NCBI GenBank assembly: GCA_964629645.1
Contig: CAZVSU010000113.1
Coordinates: 1-5,727, forward strand
Length of the DNA: 5,727 nt
Reading direction: 5' to 3'
Source of the DNA: JAAKFL01 sp964629645
GTDB taxonomy: Bacteria; Chlamydiota; Chlamydiia; Chlamydiales; SLFE01
The notes below the pieces were generated by a model. That model saw nothing but the letters and a program-made list of their open reading frames with translations, had not been told where the DNA came from and searched no databases. How positions within the stretch are numbered: the first letter of the stretch is position 1; the number at the start of each line of letters is the position of its first letter. This document shows, in pieces, positions 1-3,998 of this stretch. A program made the position numbers and the translations under genes.

Positions 1-208
1 GTTCCTGAATTAGTCCATGTTTTACCATCGTCACTCCATACTGTTTGACCTGAATCACCAACACCAACAAATAAACCTAATTCAGGTGACCAAGCTACAC
101 CATATAAACTATTACTTCCTATTGTTCCTGAATTAGTCCATGTTTTACCATCGTCACTCCATACTGTTTGACCTGAAATACCAACACCAACAAATAAACC
201 TAATTCAG
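1..208. repeat. Tandem repeat, 123-bp period, two partial copies
   Basis: Bases 1-85 and 124-208 match at 83 of 85 positions. The two mismatches are adjacent and change one codon (Asp in the left copy, Ile in the right copy, read on the minus strand). Bases 86-123 complete the 123-bp period, which equals 41 codons. The right copy stops at the signal peptide junction and the left copy is cut by the window edge. Even synonymous positions agree, so the copies arose recently or are kept alike by recombination. Confidence 0.93.
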
Positions 209-281
209 AAGTTGCCGAACTAACAAAACTAAGCATAAACATAAATACAAGTCCGAAAATTAATAAATTCTTTAGTTTCAT
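1..281 (-). CDS. Secreted Asp-box (BNR-type) repeat protein, N-terminal part; runs off the left edge
   Basis: A reading frame starts at ATG 281-279 and stays open for 93 codons to the window edge, so the C-terminus is missing. Residues 1-23 form a signal peptide: basic MKLK, a hydrophobic core, then VSSA as a likely cleavage site. The mature protein begins at once with a 41-residue repeat containing GLFVGVG, SGQTVW and SDDGKTW. SDDGKTW fits the Asp-box pattern S/T-X-D-G-X-X-W, a beta-hairpin motif found in beta-propellers such as sialidases and in many surface proteins. Almost two repeats are visible and more should follow. The start overlaps the upstream stop as ATGA and has no clear Shine-Dalgarno site, which suggests translational coupling. 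Export, repeats and its place at the end of a structural-looking operon suggest an exposed virion or cell-surface attachment protein. That role is inferred; a sialidase-like enzyme is possible, but no catalytic residues are visible. Confidence 0.85.
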   Translation of the reverse strand, partial: MKLKNLLIFGLVFMFMLSFVSSATSELGLFVGVGISGQTVWSDDGKTWTNSGTIGSNSLYGVAWSPELGLFVGVGDSGQTVWSDDGKTWTNSG

Positions 282-520
282 TTCATATAACCATATATTC
301 CTTTTACTCCATTACAAAGTTTTTTTTGTTTAAACGTGTTTTTATTAAACCAATCGCAATTCCTTTGACGACATCTGTAAGTCTTTTCATATTTTAATAT
401 TGGTTGTTTTTTTCTTTTATCTATCGTGTAACCGTTCTTAATTACCCAAGATATAACTTTCCGTCTTGAAGGGAAAAACTCCATTTCAAAAACTAAAGTT
501 TGTAATTTAAGTTTCTTCAT
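278..520 (-). CDS. Small basic protein (80 aa) resembling a widespread mobile-element family
   Basis: The product is soluble, basic and has three cysteines (C50, C55, C69). The layout is a tryptophan-containing helix (FPSRRKVISWVIKNGY, residues 16-31), then YRCRQRNCDWF at 48-58 and KLCNGVKGIYGYMK at the end. It resembles small viral and metagenomic proteins that pair a W-containing helix and 'GY/GF' with 'YRxRQ' and a final 'GxKxIxG'. I recall that pattern but cannot test it here, and I know of no biochemical function for it. The cysteines might bind a metal, but C50-x4-C55 with a lone C69 is not a standard zinc finger. The start overlaps the upstream stop as ATGA, with GGTGGAGAT 8 bases before it. 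Its own stop overlaps the start of the Asp-box gene in the same way, so it is an internal operon gene. Confidence 0.82.
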   Translation of the reverse strand: MKKLKLQTLVFEMEFFPSRRKVISWVIKNGYTIDKRKKQPILKYEKTYRCRQRNCDWFNKNTFKQKKLCNGVKGIYGYMK

Positions 521-1095
521 AGTTCTAAATCTCCACCAGTGTTTTTTCTTTGGTTGAATTTCTCAAAATCCAAATCAACGAAATTAAGTATTATGTTTAT
601 TCCTAATAAGATTAAATTAATTAATCCTAAGTTTCTTAAATAGAAATTAAACATATCTAGTTGGTCTAGTATTGTTGGAATAGAACTAAATATCTCTTCT
701 TGAAACCAAGTAGTTAACTCTAAAAATATTCCACCAACAAACAACAAAATAAAACTACCGAAAACTATGAAAGATAAAATGCCGAAGTAACCCTCACGAC
801 TTGAATTATAAGATATATAAAAAGAACTTAAAACCATAGAAATAAAACTCAACAACCAAAAGTAATCAAACCACTTAATTCCATCTTGGAAGTTCTCAAT
901 ACCTGAAGCGATACTATTAGATGTTGCATTGAATAATAGATTGTTAGAAACCAATTCCTCAGATACATTATGTATCTTTAAAAAAATATAATTATTAGAT
1001 GAAGCGACTAGAATTCCTGCAATAAATAAAAAAATAATTGACACGAAACTAAATATAAATATGCTTCCTGCAATTTTAGAAAAACTATCTGCCAT
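517..1095 (-). CDS. Multi-pass membrane protein (192 aa), unknown function
   Basis: I do not recognise this protein. Counting from the chosen Met it has about four hydrophobic segments: residues 10-30, 76-98, 103-126 and 157-174. A polar loop at 31-75 contains the N-glycosylation sequons NVS (43-45) and NAT (56-58). The C-terminus is charged and ends GGDLEL. I chose ATG 1095-1093 because GGGGG lies 8 bases upstream. The longer frame from ATG 1116 adds seven residues, has no ribosome site and would overlap the upstream gene by 32 bases instead of 11. The stop overlaps the next start as ATGA. It follows another multi-pass protein and precedes a secreted repeat protein, so it may be a minor virion membrane protein, an assembly factor or an egress factor. 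None of these roles is shown by a motif. Confidence 0.85.
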   Translation of the reverse strand: MADSFSKIAGSIFIFSFVSIIFLFIAGILVASSNNYIFLKIHNVSEELVSNNLLFNATSNSIASGIENFQDGIKWFDYFWLLSFISMVLSSFYISYNSSREGYFGILSFIVFGSFILLFVGGIFLELTTWFQEEIFSSIPTILDQLDMFNFYLRNLGLINLILLGINIILNFVDLDFEKFNQRKNTGGDLEL

Positions 1096-1534
1096 TTCTA
1101 AAACCCCCAAAAGCATTTTGTATCTTACATAAAGTTTCTTTTACCTCTGTGTCCCCTGTGTCTATGCCCATAAATAATAATATTCCAAGTAAACCATCTT
1201 TGAATAATTTAAGAAAAAAACCAAATAGAAATATTATACCTAAGACTAAATATAATGTTAATGGTATTTCATACAATGCCCAAAGACTTGCTCCAGGGTC
1301 TAATAATATGAATGCTAATGGACTTGCAAATATCCAAGACCAACTAACCGAAAAGAAAACTAAACGATATAATAAAGAAATAATGCTTGTTGTTTTCCTT
1401 CTTTGGGGAAAAATATAACTCGCATAAAGTATTGCTAGAAATGTAAAAAGAATAAACAAAAACCACTTAGCAGTATATTGATAATTTACAACCATCAAGT
1501 TTTGAATATCTACACTTAGGCTTTCAAAAGACAT
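1085..1534 (-). CDS. Multi-pass membrane protein (149 aa), unknown function; first gene of its operon
   Basis: I do not recognise this protein. Hydrophobic segments lie at about 23-42, 52-78 and 86-110, with a possible shorter one at 113-123. A basic patch QRRK at 44-47 marks a likely cytoplasmic loop by the positive-inside rule. The hydrophilic C-terminal tail has one cysteine (C136). ATG 1534-1532 has no Shine-Dalgarno site, but a TTTAAATA box at 1568-1561 puts transcription start within a few bases of it, so it is probably read from a nearly leaderless mRNA. The 3' end overlaps the next membrane protein gene by 11 bases. The tandem of two small multi-pass proteins suggests they work together in one membrane complex, which is an inference from order only. 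Confidence 0.86.
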   Translation of the reverse strand: MSFESLSVDIQNLMVVNYQYTAKWFLFILFTFLAILYASYIFPQRRKTTSIISLLYRLVFFSVSWSWIFASPLAFILLDPGASLWALYEIPLTLYLVLGIIFLFGFFLKLFKDGLLGILLFMGIDTGDTEVKETLCKIQNAFGGFRNGR

Positions 1535-1553
1535 CTTTTATAAATTGAATGTT

Positions 1554-1575
1554 AAAAAGATATTTAAATCTTTTT
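1554..1575. repeat. Perfect 8-bp inverted repeat around the TATA box
   Basis: AAAAAGAT (1554-1561) and ATCTTTTT (1568-1575) are exact inverted copies around a 6-base centre, ATTTAA, and enclose the TATA box. On the minus strand the right arm overlaps the stop codon of the 333-aa gene and the sequence ends in a T-run (TCTTTTT). It could be a regulator site, a transcription terminator for the upstream operon, or chance in AT-rich DNA. Confidence 0.5.
1561..1568 (-). promoter_or_regulatory. Archaeal TATA box for the 149-aa membrane protein operon
   Basis: TTTAAATA reads 1568 to 1561 on the minus strand. Its centre is about 30 bases before ATG 1534. With the usual archaeal 26-27 base spacing from TATA centre to start site, transcription should begin near 1538, leaving a leader of about 4 bases. 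It lies in the 39-base gap after the 333-aa gene, so genes 1534 to the left edge can be a separate transcription unit. Confidence 0.65.
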
Positions 1576-2575
1576 AAATTTTAATAGGCTCTGAATTATT
1601 TTGAGTCTTATTAATTTGTTCTTTAGCATAATCAACTAAAGGTCTTTGTTCTTCTACTATTTGACCCATAATAACTGCACATTGTTTATTAACACTTTCG
1701 ACATCTCTTAATATATTAGCAACTGCCGAAGTAGAATACTGTTCGTCTAGTTCTTTACTTCTTGCATTATTATCTAAAGTCCACCAAATGTTACCTAAAA
1801 ACAAAGCCACGAATAAACCTATTAATATTATTTGTGCTATTCCTCTAAATGGCGAATTGGTTTGAGCCAAGTAATCATCTTCAATCATATTGTCGGCTTC
1901 TTTATAGTATTTCTTTTTCTGTGCTTGGTCGACATATAATTTAATAGGTTCATTTTCTATTTTAGAGGATTTGAAAAATATTGGCTTCAGGTCTCCATCT
2001 TCTAAAACATACTCTAAGACTCTAATTCCATCTGAGCCAACACGACTAAAACTTCCTGCACCTTCATTTTCTAGAGTATATTTAGATACCTTTAGCACAT
2101 TGAGTTTAACTTTCTCACTAATAACATTGACTTTTATTTTATTATTTTTGATATTAACTTCATCTAAGTCTATGTCTTCTTTAAGCAGTGGGTCGTTCTC
2201 GGTTTCTTTTTTCTTGCTGATTTCTATTTTACCATCACGGATTGAATTAACTAAGTCTTCTTGTTTCTTTATCGCTTCGTTTATTTTCTCTATTTGTTTT
2301 TCTTTAGAGTCTAATCTATGTTTGACTTTGAATAAGACATCACTAACTAAAGCGTGTCTCGAGTAACTAATTTCCTCTTTTAGTTGCAAATCATCATCTT
2401 TAATTATTCTGTTACCATTCTCATCTTTAATAATGTTAGTAACTGTCTCATAACTCTCAACCGGAGTGTCATTGTCGAGTCTTAAAATTCTAACTCTGAC
2501 TTTGTTTGTTACTTGGTTTTTGTCTTGTTCGTCTTTATCGTTTTTCGAGAAAGCATTTTTAATAAAGTTTATCAT
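1574..2575 (-). CDS. Coiled-coil protein with one C-terminal-half membrane segment (333 aa)
   Basis: I do not recognise this protein. The N-terminal 240 residues are hydrophilic and highly charged. A heptad-like helix at about 80-115 (around KVKHRLDSKEKQIEKINEAI) suggests a coiled coil, followed by a probably beta-rich stretch at 138-215. One strong membrane segment spans 245-267 and ends in NIWWTL. About 65 residues follow, probably helical, with one cysteine (C299). There is no signal peptide, so the large N-terminal part is likely cytoplasmic or virion-internal and the short tail external. ATG 2575-2573 has GAGGAGG at 2593-2587, 11 bases upstream, and overlaps the 162-aa gene by 17 bases. 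The shape suits a minor structural or scaffold protein linking a membrane to internal components. This is inferred from architecture and neighbours. Confidence 0.88.
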   Translation of the reverse strand: MINFIKNAFSKNDKDEQDKNQVTNKVRVRILRLDNDTPVESYETVTNIIKDENGNRIIKDDDLQLKEEISYSRHALVSDVLFKVKHRLDSKEKQIEKINEAIKKQEDLVNSIRDGKIEISKKKETENDPLLKEDIDLDEVNIKNNKIKVNVISEKVKLNVLKVSKYTLENEGAGSFSRVGSDGIRVLEYVLEDGDLKPIFFKSSKIENEPIKLYVDQAQKKKYYKEADNMIEDDYLAQTNSPFRGIAQIILIGLFVALFLGNIWWTLDNNARSKELDEQYSTSAVANILRDVESVNKQCAVIMGQIVEEQRPLVDYAKEQINKTQNNSEPIKI

Positions 2576-3047
2576 CTTGTTTGTTTCCTCCTCTGTCTTC
2601 TTTTGTTTCTGGGTCTGTGTTCCAATAACTCTTTAGGAAGTTTTGGGAATTGTTTGAAACAATAATATAACCTATGTTAGTTAGAAGTTCGAAAAATGCT
2701 TGGAATACTTCTTGGTAATTGTCTGCTGGACTTTCTAATCCTTTATACAATAAAGCATTCACTTTTTTAGATAATCTTCTTTTTTGTCTTGCCCAAGAAA
2801 ACTTATCTATATTAGCAATCAATATTATTTCTTTAGAAAAACTGTGAAGCATAACCATAATCTTTTGTATTACTTCGTTGCCCTGCAAAGGATTACCTGT
2901 GAAACTCATTGAGTCTCCGCTCGATTTCCATTCGTAACCTAACAATCTAAACTCAAATTCAGATATTAATTTTTGTATCTCAAAGGTCTTGCTTTCTAAT
3001 CTGTTCTGACTTGTGTCTAAGTCATCTGGAAATCTTTCTAAATTCAT
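2559..3047 (-). CDS. Soluble helical protein (162 aa), unknown function; leaderless operon start
   Basis: The protein has no signal peptide or membrane segment and is mostly helical. Landmarks are FEFRLLGYEWKSSG (31-44), a central helix 57-80, a basic stretch ARQKRRLSKK (86-95), an amphipathic helix around 111-130 and an acidic, polar tail from 143. The order 'L-x-GYEW, then a polar turn, then a long helix' recalls proteins seen in structural gene clusters of uncultured viruses, but I cannot place it in a named family. ATG 3047 has no ribosome site, and the box at 3072-3081 puts the start of transcription only about 2 bases upstream, so it is probably leaderless. Its end overlaps the 333-aa gene, which has its own Shine-Dalgarno site. 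The two probably act in the same complex. Confidence 0.86.
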   Translation of the reverse strand: MNLERFPDDLDTSQNRLESKTFEIQKLISEFEFRLLGYEWKSSGDSMSFTGNPLQGNEVIQKIMVMLHSFSKEIILIANIDKFSWARQKRRLSKKVNALLYKGLESPADNYQEVFQAFFELLTNIGYIIVSNNSQNFLKSYWNTDPETKEDRGGNKQDDKLY

Positions 3048-3071
3048 TTCTATAACAATTAAATGAAAAAT

Positions 3072-3081
3072 TATTTAAATA
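3072..3081. promoter_or_regulatory. Palindromic TATA box shared by two divergent leaderless genes
   Basis: TATTTAAATA is a perfect 10-base palindrome, so TTTAAATA reads on both strands (3074-3081 plus, 3079-3072 minus). Its midpoint, 3076.5, is 29.5 bases from the A of ATG 3047 on the minus strand and 28.5 bases from the A of ATG 3105 on the plus strand. With normal archaeal spacing, both transcripts would start at or within about 2 bases of a start codon. It lies in the 57-base gap between the two genes. Confidence 0.7.
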
Positions 3082-3104
3082 CTTTTCGCTTTATGACTAT
3101 CAAA

Positions 3105-3278
3105 ATGGAATGGCAAACTAAAGAATATATTGACGAAAGGTTTGACGAATTGAATGATAAGTTAGACCAAATATTAGATAAGTTAGGAATAAAAGATGAA
3201 GATGAAGATAAAGATTATGATGACTTAGATAAAGATGATGATAAGTTAGACGATGATAGTAAAGACTTCGACATATAA
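3105..3278 (+). CDS. Small acidic coiled-coil protein (57 aa); only plus-strand gene
   Basis: Residues 6-28 form a heptad-like helix (YIDERFDELNDKLDQILDKL), probably a short coiled coil that dimerises. The tail, 31-57, is 17 Asp/Glu out of 27 residues and is probably disordered. I chose ATG 3105 because the TATA box at 3074-3081 places the transcript start on this codon. ATG 3063 lies upstream of that box, would add 14 residues and would not be on the transcript. ATG 3096 would add three residues and also falls upstream of the expected start. The final 64 bases overlap the tail of the convergent gene at 3215-3541. Divergent transcription from a structural-looking operon hints at a regulator or an antagonist of DNA-binding proteins through DNA mimicry. 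No DNA-binding motif is visible, so this is speculative. Confidence 0.72.
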   Translation: MEWQTKEYIDERFDELNDKLDQILDKLGIKDEDEDKDYDDLDKDDDKLDDDSKDFDI

Positions 3279-3541
3279 AGCGAGTCTTCATCTAATTCTT
3301 TTTCAGTTCTATTAAAATAATAGTGTTTATAAAAATTCTCGTATAATTTATTTGATTTAAAATTATAATAAAACAACATTTGTTCTCGAGAATAAAAGCA
3401 GACTTTGTAAGTATTAAATTTGTCGTTGATGTAATCTAATTCATACTCTTGTAAACAATAATCTTGAAAAAGAATAGGAATTATTGAATAAGATAAACTT
3501 AGAATTAATGTCGCCAATGTGATTTTAAGGTAGAAATTCAT
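3215..3541 (-). CDS. Small membrane-anchored or secreted protein (108 aa), unknown
   Basis: An N-terminal hydrophobic segment (about 5-25) after a short basic start could be an uncleaved anchor or a signal peptide. The rest is rich in Tyr, Phe, Lys, Asn and Glu, with two cysteines (C29, C48) that could form a disulfide if exported. The last 18 residues are a Ser/Leu run (SKSLLSSSNL onward) that lies antisense to the Asp-rich tail of the plus-strand gene, so this end may be shaped by the other gene. ATG 3541 lacks a Shine-Dalgarno site. TTTAAATT at 3583-3576, over the stop of the 107-aa gene, could be a weak TATA box giving a leader of about 12 bases. I recognise no family. It is probably real because the frame is open for 108 codons with a sensible anchor, but the C-terminal part is doubtful. 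Confidence 0.65.
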   Translation of the reverse strand: MNFYLKITLATLILSLSYSIIPILFQDYCLQEYELDYINDKFNTYKVCFYSREQMLFYYNFKSNKLYENFYKHYYFNRTEKELDEDSLYMSKSLLSSSNLSSSLSKSS

Positions 3542-3553
3542 TGTAAAAAGAAT

Positions 3554-3570
3554 TGGGGAATAAATCCCCT
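3554..3570 (-). terminator. Hairpin plus T-run after the 107-aa gene
   Basis: On the minus strand GGGGA (3569... to 3565 including its flank) pairs with TCCCC ending at 3555, around a TTTAT loop, giving a 5-bp mostly G-C stem. It is followed by AATTCTTTTT. It sits 9 bases past the stop of the 107-aa gene. Archaeal termination relies mainly on the T-run; the hairpin may also stabilise the 3' end of an abundant mRNA. The stem is short, so this is moderate evidence. Confidence 0.5.
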
Positions 3571-3578
3571 AACGAAAT

Positions 3579-3902
3579 TTAAACCATTCCGCCTTTTTTT
3601 GAGCCAGACTTCAAAGATGGTATATATTCCTTAAATACACTAATCAATACAACTAATGTAACTAAACCTAAAACGAAGTTTACTCCAGTTTGGAAGTAAG
3701 TTGCTTGTGTTGATAAGTTAGTTGCAGAAGTATTGATAGAACTATTTATTGAAGATACAACATCAATGTTTCCTGCTGTTGCTTGGTATGCAGTTGCACC
3801 TACAAGTAATTGACCGATAAAGAAGGACATATTAAATCCAATCCAAAGACCTACAAGAGTTAACAACATTTTCATACCATTTGGTAATCCTATTCCTGCC
3901 AT
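3579..3902 (-). CDS. Two-membrane-segment protein (107 aa), candidate major virion or pilin-like membrane protein
   Basis: Two hydrophobic helices, at about 10-38 and 73-92, flank a Ser/Thr/Asn/Ala-rich loop (39-71). The tail is short, basic and Gly-rich (KSGSKKGGMV). The basic tail points to the inside, which leaves the loop outside. The loop has three N-X-S/T sequons at N53, N57 and N62. Small, two-helix hydrophobic proteins with little else are typical of coat proteins of spindle-shaped archaeal viruses and of membrane proteins of pleomorphic viruses, although those hairpins often have a shorter turn. It has the strongest expression signals here: AGGGGGTGAT at 3916-3907 just before ATG 3902, a possible private TATA box, and a hairpin with T-run behind it. 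It follows the ATPase and a 31-aa gene directly. The coat role is inferred; a holin or pilin-like subunit is the alternative. Confidence 0.85.
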   Translation of the reverse strand: MAGIGLPNGMKMLLTLVGLWIGFNMSFFIGQLLVGATAYQATAGNIDVVSSINSSINTSATNLSTQATYFQTGVNFVLGLVTLVVLISVFKEYIPSLKSGSKKGGMV

Positions 3903-3998
3903 TTAAATCACCCCCTGTCCTTTTGATTGAATGTTATTGTTATTCATAAAATAATACATAGTGCCTAATATATTTAAATTTTTTGGTTTTTTAATCAT
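3903..3998 (-). CDS. Hidden 31-aa gene between the ATPase and the two-helix protein
   Basis: ATG 3998-3996 opens a frame of 31 codons ending in TAA 3905-3903, immediately before ATG 3902 of the next gene. Translation begins MIKKPKNLNILGTMYYFMNN and ends in SKGQGVI. A textbook ribosome site, AGGAGG at 4011-4006, lies 7 bases before the ATG, and the start overlaps the ATPase stop by 8 bases (ATGATTAA). Together with the exact stop-start junction, this suggests a translated gene that couples ATPase translation to the 107-aa protein. The product is basic at the N-terminus, mildly hydrophobic in the middle and Asn-rich (NNNN), with no recognisable family. It may be a small virion peptide or a leader whose translation is what matters. 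The ribosome site overlaps ATPase codons, so part of the match could be chance. Confidence 0.62.
   Translation of the reverse strand: MIKKPKNLNILGTMYYFMNNNNIQSKGQGVI
3907..3916 (-). promoter_or_regulatory. Strong Shine-Dalgarno site of the 107-aa gene
   Basis: AGGGGGTGAT differs from the archaeal anti-Shine-Dalgarno complement AGGAGGTGAT at one base and ends 4 bases before ATG 3902. It fixes that start and lies within the last codons of the 31-aa gene, so ribosomes finishing that gene pass directly over it. Confidence 0.7.
3969..3978 (-). promoter_or_regulatory. Possible internal TATA box for the 107-aa gene
   Basis: TTTAAATATA reads 3978 to 3969 on the minus strand, within codons of the 31-aa gene. 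With standard spacing, transcription would begin near 3947, giving the 107-aa gene a leader of about 45 bases that ends in the strong site AGGGGGTGAT. Separate high-level expression would suit a major structural protein. The match could also simply reflect AT-rich codons. Confidence 0.45.

Noticed and set aside
1..208. CRISPR-like repeat
   Set aside because: The 123-bp period is an exact multiple of three within an open frame with a signal peptide, and the unit encodes an Asp-box, so it is a protein repeat.
1096..1116. Upstream ATG (1116) as the start of the 192-aa membrane protein
   Set aside because: It lacks a ribosome site and deepens the overlap, while ATG 1095 has GGGGG at good spacing.
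1149..1418. Plus-strand open frame of 89 codons
   Set aside because: It lies antisense inside the 149-aa membrane protein, has no ribosome site or TATA box at the right distance and has an unconvincing composition.
1971..2366. Plus-strand open frame of 131 codons, rich in Ser, Leu and Phe
   Set aside because: It is the complement of the charged region of the 333-aa protein; its Ser/Leu/Phe bias is what antisense of Lys/Glu/Asp codons yields.
3063..3104. Upstream ATG (3063) as the start of the plus-strand acidic protein
   Set aside because: It precedes the TATA box, so it would not be on the predicted transcript; the box sits within the added codons.
3140..3260. Purine-rich GAT/AAG repeats as an origin or iteron array
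   Set aside because: The repeats are irregular and are explained by Asp/Lys codons of the acidic tail.
3575..3583. TTTAAATTT as a TATA box for the 108-aa gene at 3541
   Set aside because: It overlaps the stop of the 107-aa gene, is a weaker match and gives a start inside the hairpin; noted under the gene but not called as a promoter.
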